Source: Mesostigma viride
Taxonomy: Eukaryota > Streptophyta > Mesostigmatophyceae > Mesostigmatales > Mesostigmataceae
Direction: 5' to 3'
Assembly: GCA_009746045.1 (NCBI GenBank)
Contig: RPFO01000080.1
Location: 2,980,251-3,042,750, forward strand
DNA length: 62,500 bases
In this document: positions 20,010 through 31,187 of the stretch, in pieces
Layout of the letters: each line of letters opens with the position of its first letter
Position numbering within the stretch: the stretch's first letter is position 1
Made by a program: the position numbers and the translations under genes
Notes under the pieces: model-generated
What the model saw: the letters and a program-made list of their open reading frames with translations, nothing else
What the model was told of the DNA's origin: nothing
Databases searched by the model: none

Positions 20010-20755
20010 GTAGAGGAGATCGCACTCCTGCAGCCTGATGAGTTTCCCGCCGCATCTTAATCTTCGCCGACTTATAATAATCAAGGCATATTCGACTGGG
20101 ATGCTCTTTGGGCCATTCTCGCCCGCGCTCGTGTCCCCAACCCCCTGATTGCTGTCATCCGCTCGCTACTATACGAGGTGTCGACCATCCCGGTGCGCAC
20201 TCAACGCGGCGGTACCCGGCCCACCATTTGTCCACTGCAGACAGGCGTCTGGCAGGGCTGCGTTCTGTCACCGTATGTACCGTTTCATTATTATTGTAGT
20301 GGATTATTATGTTGTGCGCCAAGCACATGCCCGCTTTGCTAGCATTGCTGGCCGTGCCCCTGGCCTTGATATTCAGAAATTGAGCCCGGGGAAGGGGGGC
20401 CGACTAACAAGCAGAATTTACTCGCTGAGCTTCTTTATGCCGACGACATCGATATCACCGATCTCATTGAGCAGCCAGCGTGACCTGCCCAACTTTGGTT
20501 GGGCCTTGCTCTCAAGGCCCGGGCGATTGGTCTCGAAATCAGCCCCAAGACGGAGGTCATGCATGGCCCTCGGCCTCACTGGCTGGCCCCCCGCCCCCCC
20601 CCCCCCCCCGCCCCCCTGAGCTCCGCCTAGCTCTTACTACTGTAGACGACACCCCAGTTCCCAATTCCCCACTTCCGGTCGCTTCAAGCTGCTCGGCAGC
20701 TGGCTCCCCGACTTCGAGGACGACATGGACGACCCGGACTGGTATTAATTAATTA
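20010..20755 (+). pseudogene. Degenerate LINE reverse transcriptase copy
   Basis: Decayed relative of the RT at 15870-16500. Recognisable pieces are LQTGVWQGCVLS, RFASIAGRAPGLDI and a YADDI box, with many indels, for example ATAATAATC in the IKAF region. A C-rich expansion occurs at 20587-20612, and the copy ends in TTAATTAATTAATTAA. It is older or more mutated than the other copies. Confidence 0.8.
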
Positions 20756-21176
20756 ATTAAATACGTGATCCCGTTAGGGAGTCACGGAGCACCGAAGTGC
20801 TTTTAATCCCTGTGTGTGCACAACAGGAGAAAGGGCAGAGACCCCCAGTCTCCTTCATGCCAAAGGCATGCCACAGCTGCATTCGGGCGCGCTAGCTAGC
20901 TAAACGGACACGCTAACGATCCGGCAATCTGTGGGTGCAATAAGACCCATGTGAGCATGGCATAACAAGATCGAGCGTGGGCAAGTAATCTGATCGAAGC
21001 CAGGACGTAGCATGACTGTACAAGGACGTACTGAGCTAAGGCTATGGCTGGTTGTGTACCGTGCGTTAGCGGTGCACGTGACTAGGTATGGTGGCACAGC
21101 TAGGCAAACATTCTAAGCATGGCTGCCATAGCGGCAGTGACTATGTACCAATGAAGTCAAGCTAGGGCTACAATTA
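20756..21176. other. No gene seen
   Basis: Mixed sequence with small palindromes (GCTAGCTAGC, GCATGCC) and a gtgcacgtgactagg stretch. It may be the 3' part of the minus-strand element that contains the ORF1 next to it. Confidence 0.4.
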
Positions 21177-22090
21177 GCTATTCTAGCCCGCTGGGGGCGT
21201 CCACATCTTGTGGTTGATCATCAGGTACGTCCCCGCCCCTCCAGTACACCTTGGGCTTCTGGGGGTCCTGCTTGTGGCGGAGGTATTCCGGCCACAGACG
21301 TCACGTCGCTGCTGCTGCTGAGCGGCCGGGGGTCAGGTCGTCGTCCAGCGTCCAGGTGAGGTCGTGCAACCGCTTGCGACGAGAGAGGAACCGCTGCTTG
21401 TCCTCACGGGAGGGGAAGGTGAGCAGGACTGGTGGGGGAGCCGCCTTGTCCCGTGAGTGGGGAAGGCGGTGGCACCCACGCAGTTCTACCTCACCTATGT
21501 ACCAGGCCCATGAGGGTAAGGAGCTGGTCCTTAAGCTCGTCGGCAAGGGAGGTTGACGTCTCACCTGGCTTCTGGGGGAAACGACGCAGCACCACCCGGC
21601 AGTCGCGGCGGGCGCGGTCGGTGGCCTCCCGTTGTTGAGCCTGGCGAAGGTCTTCAAGCTCCTGGAGCTTCGTAGCGATGGCGTCGGTGGTGGAGGCGGT
21701 CGCTATCCGCAGCAGGTCCGCATAGGAGAGGGGCGGGAGGTCACCATGCAGTATCCAGCCGGGGTGGCTGCCCAGATCATTGCGATGGTGGCCGTCTGCT
21801 CCGCTATCTTTGGGACCTGTGAGACCGGGGCCTCGGTGTGGGCGGTGATGGCTTCAAGCTTCTTCATGAGCACGCCGCACTTGCCCTCCACCTGGTTAAG
21901 GCGAGAGACAAGTGCAGCGTGCGTCTCAGATGCCTGCGCCGCGGTGTGCAGCGTCGTGAACTGGGGCTGGAGCTTGTGGACGACCTTGGTTTCCACATTG
22001 GAGACCCGGGCCTCCACCGTGTTGAGCGTCGTGTTCAGCGAGGTCAGCTTCTCGGCCAACGGCCAGGTCACGTGCTCCTCCAGCACTGCT
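21177..22090 (-). pseudogene. LINE ORF1 (nucleic-acid-binding protein), frameshifted
   Basis: Read from the minus strand it shows a coiled-coil segment (LAEKLTSLNTTLNTVEARVS), then RRDCRVVLRRFPQKPGETST. In a shifted frame come GCHRLPHSRDKAAPPPVLLT, FPSREDKQRFLSRRKRL and LDDDLTP, followed by a YLRHKQDPQKPKVYWRG C-terminal tail to a stop at about 21177. Coiled coil, RRM-like part and C-terminal domain are the layout of L1-type ORF1 proteins, which bind element RNA. At least two frameshifts break it. Its 5' end is cut where a plus-strand RT fragment begins. Whether it belongs to the same family as the RT copies is not shown. Confidence 0.75.
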
Positions 22091-22099
22091 GGACTCAGT

Positions 22100-22480
22100 G
22101 GTATGGCCTGGGCACATCTCCACGAGCACCGCCGCTGGTGGAGCAACCCCGCCATGGCCCGGACTGTCAAACGCGACCTCTTCAAGGTCGTCATCCTGAC
22201 GACGCTGACCTATGGAGCCGAGACGTCGGTGCTGACGGCAAGAGCTGGAGCAGCAACTCGACGATGCTGTCACCAAGATGCTACGTAGTGCGCTCAATAT
22301 TCCATTTAGCCTGCACATCAGCCATGAGGATTTGTATGCTGATTTACCATACATATTCATTGGACTTGGACGTCATATTGGCGTCAGCGCTTGTCGGTGC
22401 CGCTGACTCGGGCCATGGCTGACATCATGCTCCGCCGTACGCGGGCTGATTTTGCGGTGCAGCAGGCCGGGCTATTAGGT
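22100..22480 (+). pseudogene. LINE reverse transcriptase C-terminal fragment
   Basis: Encodes GMAWAHLHEHRRWWSNP and RTVKRDLFKVVILTTLTYGA, matching the segment after the RT core of the 14628 copy at lower identity, then frameshifts. It abuts the ORF1 remnant in opposite orientation, so the junction near 22090-22100 is a rearrangement point. Confidence 0.8.
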
Positions 22481-22725
22481 TCCTCCCGTTAGGAGTTTCC
22501 ATTGGTCTTATCGTAGTATAGAGCATTGACATGGGCTCTGTATATAGGTTTATAGCTGGGCGTTTGCTTTGGTTTGAGTGATTTCACTCTGCTGTAAGTA
22601 ATTATATTTTTAATATATATTCATTGAGAATGATAGATTACGCGGAGGTGAGATGGGCATGCAACATAATCTGACACGGACATCCAAGGATCACGCCAGC
22701 TGCACAAGGTACAACTAACTATACA

Positions 22726-24668
22726 TCACAAAACTAAACGCAGAAACAGCGCTGCCGGCCCACCATGCAGGCCCGGAAGGGATCTAGACCGCATGGGTCG
22801 CGACAAAGTCGGCCCGGGTGTGGTGGAATAACACATCAGCCACGGTGCGAGTGAGGGCGAGTGACAGGCGCTGCCGCCAATACGAGGACCACGTGCGGGC
22901 AGACCACGGGGCGGTCTGACCCTCGAGGTCGAGGCGGTCTTCACGGCGCTGGTAGCACTAGTGGAAAAACTCCGCTGTCTTGGGGCCCATGGCCCCGAAC
23001 TCCTCAAGGACAAAGGGGATGACCCGGTGGGGCCCCACATTGCCGTAGGAGGCAAACTTGTCGCGCTCAGCCACAGCCGCAGCAGCGCCGGCATCCACAG
23101 CCGCCCGGAGGATGTGGCGACCGGAGAGCGGCCGAGCCATGGAGACATCGATGAGCAGGTGGCAACCCTGCCCGCCGTAGTCAAGCACGGTAATGTCGGG
23201 GCGGTGGTTGGGTGAGTAGAGGGCGGCCCCATCCGCATCCTCGCACTTGATGGTGGAGTGGGGAAAGACCGACCGAACCATGGCACACACCACCCGGAGG
23301 AGAGCGGTATGGAGATCGAGGAACCAGTTCTGGTTCTGCTGGCCACCCATGCACGCGGTGTAGTGCGTCCCAGTAGTATCCAGAGCAAGCCCGCAGCTGC
23401 CGCAGCACGCACCCGCCGTGATGAGAGGTCAGTTGCGGGGCAAAGAGCTGGTGGCGGAGAGCGATGGCGTAAAGGGCCGGAACCAGCGTGATCAAAGGGC
23501 TCATGGGAAGGGCGCGCAGGAATGCGGACCCCACGCTCCCCTCAAGGGAAACGGAGTGAAGCCAAGCCTTCCCCTGATCGTTCAAGCTCGCATGCAGACC
23601 CATCCAGTCGGCACAGTGTAGTATACCCGCGTATAGGTCTTTTGTCGTTTTTCATGAACGCAGGCAGGGAAGACACTAGGGCTGACGACAGTGGACACGC
23701 CGGGCGTGCCCCGGGGCAGGCGACGGTTGACGGCCTGAGCGGGGCGGACGAGGTCGCAAGCCTGCTGGATCCCGAGGTAAGAATCCTGCACAGCCTGCAC
23801 AAAGGGGAAGGGGGATGGGGTGACCAAGTCGGGAATGGCGCTGACGGCGCTGGGGACCAACCGGCGGATCTCCGCCCAGGCCTGAGCAACAGAGCCAAGG
23901 AAGGTGGCGGGGGCGAGGCGGGCGGCGCGGGTGAGCCCACACCCGCCCATGCGGCAGGGGAGGGTGGCCAAGCGCATGGAGTGAGCTGGCAGGCTAGGGC
24001 CGGGGAGGAGCACCTGCAAGGCGGCCTGAATGCGCTCGTCATGGCCTTCCGAGGCAAGCCGCACCAAGTGGGGGGGAGCGCCACGGATCGAGCCAGTGAA
24101 CCACCCGCGGGTGGGCGCAAAACCACAGGAGGAGCCCTTTGGTCTGGGGGTCCTTGAGGCGCGCCCAAGTCTCGAGGACATGGGTGCGCTGTTCCACGGT
24201 GGCCCGGAGCTCCTCTTCGACGTAGTCAGGGTCACCCACAGGGACGCCCAGGCACGAGAAACCACGCGCCCGCGCCAATGCCCCGGGGATATAGCCGCGG
24301 GGAAGCCAGAGCAGTCCCCCTGGGGCGAAAAGACTGCACACTTGGGGAGGGTGAGCCGAAGGTTGATGGCCGCCATGGCCACTTCAAGGGCAGCCAGGGC
24401 GGCAACCACGGCGTCGGCTGGGCCAAGGGCATGGATATCGTCCATATAGGCGAGGAGCACGACATCCGGGTGCGCAGCGTGGACACCTTGGAGAGCCTTG
24501 TGCAGCGGCCGGGCAGACAGGTAAAAGGGGCCGAGGGGGTCACCTTGCTGGGTTCCCGTGCGGGAAGCGACGTCGGCGAACGTCCCATCCTCCATGAGGA
24601 AGGAGAGTTGAGTGGGTTCGCCGTAGCAGGCTGCTGTCCACGCAAGAAGGTCAGGGAACGCCTCGCCC
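22726..24668 (-). pseudogene. R2-like non-LTR element: RT plus restriction-like endonuclease, broken
   Basis: On the minus strand the order is RT then endonuclease. The RT part (about 24660-24300) reads FPDLLAWTAACYGEPTQL, GTQQGDPLGPFYL and LLAYMDDIHALG with the catalytic MDD. Downstream come THYTACMGGQQNQNW, an H/C zinc element, then RPDITVLDY and VIPFVLEEFGAMGPKTAEFF, the PD-(D/E)XK-like C-terminal region of such elements. The 5' end is cut in the RT at 24668 and several frame changes occur. A QQGD motif and a C-terminal endonuclease separate it from the APE-type LINE family around it. The host-site specificity of R2 cannot be assumed. Confidence 0.75.
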
Positions 24669-24669
24669 T

Positions 24670-25114
24670 ATATATGCTTCCCATATTATTAGGCACAGAC
24701 GCCTGGGCCTCGCCCGGCACCTCGCATGCACAGATCAGGTAGACACGAGTCATGGATAGCTCAGCAGTGGCAGCAGGCACCAAGCCCGCGGCCCAACCTG
24801 GGCGTTTTATTCTCACATGGCGTGCCCCGGGCCGAGCGCGGCCGGGGCGCCAGGCGTGAACTTTCCGGGATGAGGCTAGGCATGGATATGTGTTACCCAC
24901 GTCCCAATGGGCTCACACACCAGGGCAGCCCCCTGGCATGCCTGTCATCTGGAGGCAGATGGTCCGCAAGGATAGGTGGCAGGCAGTCACGAAGGAGACC
25001 ACCCCCGACTCAGTCAGTGGGGGCTCCGCGTGTGACCAAGTATGGCATTCCCGGTGATTCGGGGCGTGGTGCCCACAACTCCGTAACTAGGTCTTAGATG
25101 GCTAGAGCTCCAGG
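24670..25114 (+). mobile_element. Divergent LINE 3' copy, interrupted by the CATCC array
   Basis: Matches the family 3' end (CCCATATTATTAGGCACAGA, then the TCAGGTAGACAC and GCGTGCCCCGGGCC positions) at lower identity than the other copies. It runs straight into the pentamer array at the point where other copies read CCATCCATTCCATCCC. Confidence 0.85.
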
Positions 25115-25557
25115 CCATCCCATCCCATCCCATCCCATCCCATCCCATCCCATCCCATCCCATCCCATCCCATCCCATCCCATCCCATCCCATCCCATCC
25201 CATCCCATCCCATCCCATCCCATCCCATCCCATCCCATCCCATCCCATCCCATCCCATCCCATCCCATCCCATCCCATCCCATCCCATCCCATCCCATCC
25301 CATCCCATCCCATCCCATCCCATCCCATCCCATCCCATCCCATCCCATCCCATCCCATCCCATCCCATCCCATCCCATCCCATCCCATCCCATCCCATCC
25401 CATCCCATCCCATCCCATCCCATCCCATCCCATCCCATCCCATCCCATCCCATCCCATCCCATCCCATCCCATCCCATCCCATCCCATCCCATCCCATCC
25501 CATCCCATCCCATCCCATCCCATCCCATCCCATCCCATCCCATCCCATCCCATCCCA
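25115..25557. repeat. (CATCC)n satellite, about 88 perfect units
   Basis: An uninterrupted pentamer array of about 443 bases. The unit is present once or twice in the normal LINE tail (CCATCCATTCCATCCCATG), and the LINE tail resumes after the array, so this is an expansion within the tail. The MGWDG and IPSHP reading frames it makes are not genes. Confidence 0.97.
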
Positions 25558-25620
25558 CTCTCGACTGTACTGAGGACTTATGCTCACGTATATTAGCGCT
25601 GCTACGTGTTAATTAATTCT
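25558..25620 (+). mobile_element. LINE tail end after the array
   Basis: TGAGGACTTATGCTCACGTA then TTAATTAATT, the normal end of the LINE tail with a disrupted hairpin. It shows that the array lies inside the element. Confidence 0.8.
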
Positions 25621-25972
25621 GCCAAGGTAAACCGGTCACTGAGTTGTGCATGCTTTCGTGTTTGCTGTACACTTGCTAGCTGTACCAGTATTTTCTGACA
25701 GCGTGTATACCGTTACATCCCAGTGAACGTCAACTTGGAGTTCGGCGTTCAGTGTCATCTGCATGCCCTGATGTCATTTAGGATCTTTATGAAGTTAGGG
25801 GTGGAAAGCATATCTAGAGAAAACCTTACCGGTTCGTCTTTGTTCTGACTGATTGGCCGATACCAGTGAGATTGCATTGGACTCCTCTGTGTCGGAGAAG
25901 GCATAAGCTCTGCCTGTTTGTCACCATAGCCATCAAGCGGATACTCCCAATAATGTGAAGTTATTTCTTATA
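25621..25972. other. No gene seen
   Basis: AT-rich single-copy-looking sequence between a LINE tail and a MITE. No recognisable exon or repeat. Confidence 0.4.
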
Positions 25973-26354
25973 CCTTAGTGGTCAAAATCACATTGCGAAT
26001 AATTACTTCGCGACCCCAAAACAAGGTGAACTTTATAGTTTGCGACCCAAAACGAATGCAAAAGTTTTAGGTTTGCGAGCTGATCGACTTTGTGGTCAGT
26101 GGCTTGGGTCTCCCGTCTCACCGACTTCATATCCCTTGGCCCCCTTTCGATATGTAACCCAACTACCCAACTGAGTAATTTTATTGATCCATTGGGTAGC
26201 ACTGATTAAAATAGCTAGGCTTGGGGCTGTGCGGCGCGGCGCAGGCGCGGCGCGGTAACATTTGAACTTTGCGACCCAAAATGAAGCCCATTAGTAGCAG
26301 TTTGCGAGGTCGATTCACAAACAATTAGACGCAAAGTGATTTTGACCACTACGG
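25973..26354. mobile_element. MITE with TA duplication
   Basis: A 382-bp element with terminal inverted repeats CCTTAGTGGTCAAAATCAC on the left and CCGTAGTGGTCAAAATCAC read from the right. The match extends to TTGCG with one more mismatch. TA flanks both ends (25971-25972 and 26355-26356), the target of Tc1/mariner-type transposases. The interior has several copies of GCGACCCAAAA, inverted towards the centre, and no reading frame, so it is non-autonomous. Confidence 0.85.
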
Positions 26355-26751
26355 TAACCAAACATCCTCAATTCAGGCCCTGTTATTGGACATCCATATC
26401 CAGTTAAGACAGGAAGTCTTGTGTCTGTACGAACAAGCAGAGAGACTCTCGACCAAAAGGGGACCATAGCTCTCTATCGCCGTAGAAGGCAAGATGTCTG
26501 TTTCTGGCACAATGTCTTATTATTACTTTTGGCAAGTTGGCTAACTGACCGTGTGCAGTATATTCCACTCCTAGTATTGCAATTCCATGCAGTGATGATG
26601 TGGTTTTAAAGTTCAACATACTGTAATGGTGGCAGCAATCTCACTGTGCATGCATATCTACTTCTGTAATTATCCTTTTCAGGTGTGCACTGATTGTGCA
26701 TACAACTTTGTTATTTTGTGCTTTTGACAGACTTAATTATAAATATTAACA
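26355..26751. other. No gene seen
   Basis: AT-rich stretch without recognisable features between the MITE and a LINE copy. Confidence 0.4.
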
Positions 26752-27228
26752 CCTGGCCCGCACAGATCAGGTAGATACATCACTGGATAGACTAGCTGGC
26801 ACCAAGCCCGCCCAGCCTGGGCGATATGCATGTCCTAGCTCACCTGGCGTGCCCCCGGCCGCGTGCGGCAGGGCCGCCACCCGTGGACTTTTCGTGATAA
26901 TAGACTCGGCATGGACATGTGCTACACTAGACGTGACGGGCTCACACCCGGGCAGCCTCCTGGTTTGTCTGTAATATGGTTATATGGAGGAATTTGGTGC
27001 GCAAGGATAGATGGCAAGTAGTGATGAAGAAGACCACCCCCAAGCCTGTGGGGGCTCCACGTGTGACCAAGTATGGCATTCATAGCGATTCGGGCCGTGG
27101 TGCCCACACCCCTGTAACTAGGACCTGGATAGCTTATACCATCCATTCCATCCCATGTTCCCCTCCCACTGAGGACTTATGCTCACGTGACGCAGTCACG
27201 TGTCTATTAATTAATTAATTAATGGAGG
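26752..27228 (+). mobile_element. LINE 3' copy with several small palindromic insertions
   Basis: Matches the family from ACCTGGCCCGCACAGATCAG to TTAATTAATTAATT. Compared with the 16740 copy it has extra bases at ATATGCATGTCC (+4), CCTAGCTCACC (+4), CATCACTGGATAG (+3), GATAATAG (+3) and an 8-base ATATGG repeat. Confidence 0.9.
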
Positions 27229-27410
27229 CAGATGGTGCGCAAGGATAGCTGGCAAGTAGTGATGAAGGAGACCACCCCCAAGCCTGTGGGGGCTCCGCGT
27301 GTGACCAAGTATGGCATTCATAGCGATTCGGGCCGCGGTGCCCACACCCCTGTAACTAGGACCTATATAGCTTACACCATCCATTCCATCCCATGTTCTC
27401 CTCCCACTGA
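27229..27410 (+). mobile_element. LINE tail copy, continued at 28133-28178
   Basis: Second tail copy directly after the previous one. It breaks off at CTCCCACTGAG, and its end (CTTATGCTCACGTGACGCAG to TTAATTAA) is found at 28133-28178, beyond a 722-bp inserted tandem repeat. Confidence 0.85.
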
Positions 27411-28132
27411 GTATTGCGAACTGAACAAGTCTCGCGTGCAGACACGTGTGTAGTACTCCTACACACAGATCTCGAGTGATTTATCTAGTACCAAATCCGA
27501 AAGGCTTGCATCACTCCCCGGACAGGAGAACTTTTGCGGATGACTGTAGGTGTAAGTTGGCAATGCCATGGTAACCGGAGACGTCCGTCCTATAGTCAGC
27601 GAAAGTTGGTGCGAGAGGTCCCCAGCTCGGTTCCGGTCGGATTCATTTGCAGATCGCGTTTTTCCGCGTTTTCCGCGGCCCGGCCCTGAACGCAAATGGT
27701 TTTCACCTTTGCGGAGTGCCTGATCAGAATATACGCTTGGCTGATTTCGATAGTACCGGCTACGCCCCCTTCTAAAGAAGGATCCAGCCGTGTTCAGCCC
27801 GTCTCACGTTGCGAGACTGAACAAGTCTCGCGTGCAGACACGTGTGTAGTACTCCTACACACAGATCTCGAGTGATTTATCTAGTACCAAATCCGAAAGG
27901 CTTGCATCACTCCCCGGACAGGAGAACTTTTGCGGATGACTGTAGGTGTAAGTTGGCGATGCCATGGTAACCGGAGACGTCCGTCCTATACTGTAGTCAG
28001 CGAAAGTTGGTGCGAGAGGTCCCCAGTTCGGTTCCGGTTGGATTCATTTGCAGATCGCGTTTTTCCGCGTTTTCCGCGGCCCGGCCCTGAACGCAAATGG
28101 TTTTCACCTTTGCGGAGTGCCTGATCAGAATA
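27411..28132. repeat. 396-bp tandem unit (1.8 copies) inside a LINE tail
   Basis: The unit starting CTGAACAAGTCTCGCGTGCA at 27421 repeats at 27817, with a 4-base insertion in the second copy; the second copy is partial. A strong hairpin TGTGTAG-TACTC-CTACACA lies near its start. No coding capacity is recognised and no clean target duplication is seen. A GA pair of the LINE tail is missing at the junction. Confidence 0.8.
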
Positions 28133-28178
28133 TACTTATGCTCACGTGACGCAGTCACGTGTCTATTAATTAAGGGGA

Positions 28179-28703
28179 GGTGGCACCCCAAAACCCAAAA
28201 AAACTGACATATGCTAATATCACTTGAAATTCATTTGCACAATGCTGAATTATGATTGGGGGCACTAAATAACATCTCTAGCGAGTTGTCCATGCACTTG
28301 TTGGGGGTACTACCTCCATATATACGCCAATAATGCGCTATAAATAGCAAAAGACGCTAATTAGGGCTGAGTATGCCCCAGCCAATGCACTTATTTGTTG
28401 GCTACCAAAAATCAAGGTCATATAGTTCCCTGAGTTTGTAGCTTGCTGAGCTATTTACATCATGGAAATGGCAAAACCTTGAACAGTTATTAATTTTCCC
28501 GCAAAACAGGTCATTTTTTACCGGACATTGGGAATAAACATATCATAACCACTTCCGATAAGGCCACAAAATCAACAAAAATTCCGGCTAACAGGGGGAC
28601 AGCAGTGTTCCAAGTCCCAGGTCATTCCGACAAGTCTAGCTCAAGTTATTGCGTCAGACGTGTTTTAAAAAAAATGCCCGCTAAAACAGAAAATGTCACT
28701 ATA
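28179..28703. other. AT-rich stretch, no gene seen
   Basis: Begins TTAAGGGGAGGTGGCACC, which looks like a possible TTAA element end, but no matching right end was found. Confidence 0.35.
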
Positions 28704-28982
28704 TCAGCCCTTGTAAGCATCCTGCACAAGGCAGGCAGGGCAAAACCAATCCCCCTTGGGCTCCTTAGTCAACGGGGGGTCAGCGCAGCACCCATGCAGT
28801 CCTCCCTTGCACCCGAATGTGCTGCACAGCAGGAAAGGGACACCGTCAATTTCATCCGGGGAAGCACATGCAAGGCAAGGAATATTATCAACATCATTCT
28901 CATCATCACTACTACCTTCCCCATCGTCACCCTGCCCCTCCCTTTGCATCACGTCGTGGCAGCCACCCTTAACACAGGTCAT
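28704..28982 (-). CDS. Orphan PHD-type zinc finger (exon or gene fragment)
   Basis: The minus-strand frame of 92 codons has an acidic stretch (SSDDENDVDN), then a Cys4-His-Cys3 pattern: CLAC, LLCSTFGC, GGLHGCC and GDWFCPAC. That order and spacing fit a PHD finger, a module that usually reads histone H3 tails. The frame ends a few residues after the finger, with no other domain in reach. The segment lies between two copies of GGTCATTCCGACAAGTCT (about 28620 and 28977), so it may be cargo of, or derived from, a mobile element. It may also be one exon of a minus-strand gene whose other exons I cannot see. Confidence 0.6.
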   Translation of the reverse strand: MTCVKGGCHDVMQREGQGDDGEGSSDDENDVDNIPCLACASPDEIDGVPFLLCSTFGCKGGLHGCCADPPLTKEPKGDWFCPACLVQDAYKG

Positions 28983-31144
28983 TCCGACAAGTCTTGCTCA
29001 AGTAATAAGGTTATGCGTGCTAAAACCTGAACATAAGCTTAAGGGGGGGTTCTTTGTATATGGCCACTTAGGCATGCTGTTTTCCATCCAAAAAGCCAGA
29101 AAGCATGCCCCACTCGATCACAAAACATAAGCAAACGGCTAGGCACCACATCTTCCCTCACCTGCCCTCGGCATGGCCAACCTTGCCAGCGCAAGCATAG
29201 CAACACGATCGCTAGGCATACATGCCAAGAGAGCATACACTATACTCTACCCAAGGTTACCTTGTAAACTTCATGCCAAGAACTCAGCAAATCTATGATC
29301 AAAAGCACATATAATTAACTCTAGCACACTGATGACGACACATGCTCAAGGTTGGGGGTCACTGTGGCACGCACTGATGGGTTTCCTAGACGACCACTCA
29401 CTACCTGACAAGGCGCTAAGGACCACTCAGAAAGCAAGTAAACACAATCACACTTTACATGCCATCAACATGGATCAAATCCATGCTGAATATGTTGTGA
29501 AGTACAAAGGGGTGGCCACGCACCTCATACTCCTTCACCGTCCCTCGAGCATGGCCAGACTTATAAGTACGTGAATAGCAATAATGATTATGGCACTAAC
29601 ATGCATTACCAGCATTTTCTATGTTTCTCCCAGGTTAGATTGTAAGGGTTATGCCAACCAAGCTTACCAACACAGCAACAACTCCTTAACTGCACTACCC
29701 GACATGGGCAACAAACTGGAACTATGGAGGGCAAGGAACCAAGGAGATCATGGCATACAAAGCTTGTATGCAGTCAACCATGTCAACCATGGTTGGCTCA
29801 GCAACATTGCTGTCTTGTCACATCATCATAACAAGGAAAGCTCAAATAAACCAATGATGGCAGCTATCTACATGCAGTCACACAAATGCAATATCTCCAA
29901 CATGATCGTCGATTTAAAAAATTCCTTCCCTGCACGATAAAATGCAAAGAAACCAGTGGCGGCCGTTCAGCTTCTGACCGCTGTGATGCCGCTGCGAGGA
30001 AAGGGTGCGTCACTATCACACAACAAGAAGCGTCCATACGCACAACATCCTTGCCAGAACACGTGCTATGAAATCCCTTACGCCTTCCCTAGGATCTATC
30101 GGCTGAGACTGAAGCGGATTTGATCAAGACATCAACGAAAACAAGCTAAAGCTGCCAGGTATTCGTCAACACGACGGCAAGCAACGGAGAGTTAACTGGC
30201 GGAAACTGACCAAAACGAACGCAAAAAACTTCGAACGATGAGCTCTTCGAAGAAAGAACTGATAGTAGATAACAGTCGCCACAAATCTATACCTTGCCCT
30301 CGTAGATCCCTCGCCCAGGCGCGCAACAACGGCCGTTCTTCCATGGAAGGTTCCGACATACACTGCGCAGGCCTTAAAAAATACTAACAGAGAATGGCCG
30401 AAAATGTAGCAAAAAGCACCCGTTCGGTTTAGAATTCGATGCTACCGATATGAATGCATCCTTCACGGTCAAAAAGACCCCCAAAACTGAGAATTTACTG
30501 CCGCAATCACGAATTCTATTTTATTCCGCGCGACCAAAAAATGCAGATTACCCCCCATGCCGATGGCAGTAAAAGAAAGCAGCGATATTGTAAACCAGCC
30601 ACTTGCCGCCGCAATCCAACATCATTAAATCATCGTCTTCAACATCCAAGCATTTTTTTTGCATTTCTCTAGCCCTACATTGCTAGTTTCGCCTAAACGC
30701 AGTCGCCATGGCCACTTCCGCAAGTGGTGCGCGCACGGAGCACCCACTTTTCACGGTACGGCCGGTGCCGCGAATTTTTTCGCGCGGAAAATATTCGGCG
30801 CGCCACGTCATAAGTAACAGAGACAATGCTTGTACTTGTAGGCAGCGACGGCAATGCCAGTATTATGTTCTGATGTGTCACATATAGGCAAGTGGTGTTG
30901 CAAGAACAGAAAGAAAACAAGCCTGATTGGTCAGAATGTTGAAGAAGGCCCCCGGAACCATGCAAAAAACAGCATTCACAGTAAGATTTGCGTATAATAC
31001 CCCGTACGAGCGTATTATACCCAATACCCATGGGCCCCGTACGATTGCGTATTGCGTATGCCTGTACACTGCAGTGTGCGTGGTGGAAGCCTACTCTAGT
31101 CACTGAATCATTTCGTGCGTGAGACACCTTCGTGTTGTGTGCAC
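28983..31144. other. About 2 kb without a recognised gene
   Basis: AT-rich sequence with scattered short open frames lacking family features. No inverted-repeat ends or splice-bounded exons could be supported. Confidence 0.4.
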
Positions 31145-31187
31145 AAACAACACAACGCCCGGGCTGGGCGGGCTTGGCCGGTGCCAT
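31145..31187 (-). mobile_element. LINE fragment, left part, split by the chromovirus
   Basis: CCCGGGCTGGGCGGGCTTGG is the reverse complement of the family segment that encodes KPAQPGR. It stops at GCCGGTGCCAT (31177-31187) and resumes after the same 11 bases at 61071-61081 with GCAGCTAGTCTATCTGATGT. Confidence 0.75.

Noticed and set aside
25014-25616. Long reading frames of MGWDG or IPSHP repeats in several frames
   Set aside because: They are products of the perfect CATCC array, open in all frames because a 5-base unit has no stop; no gene signals.
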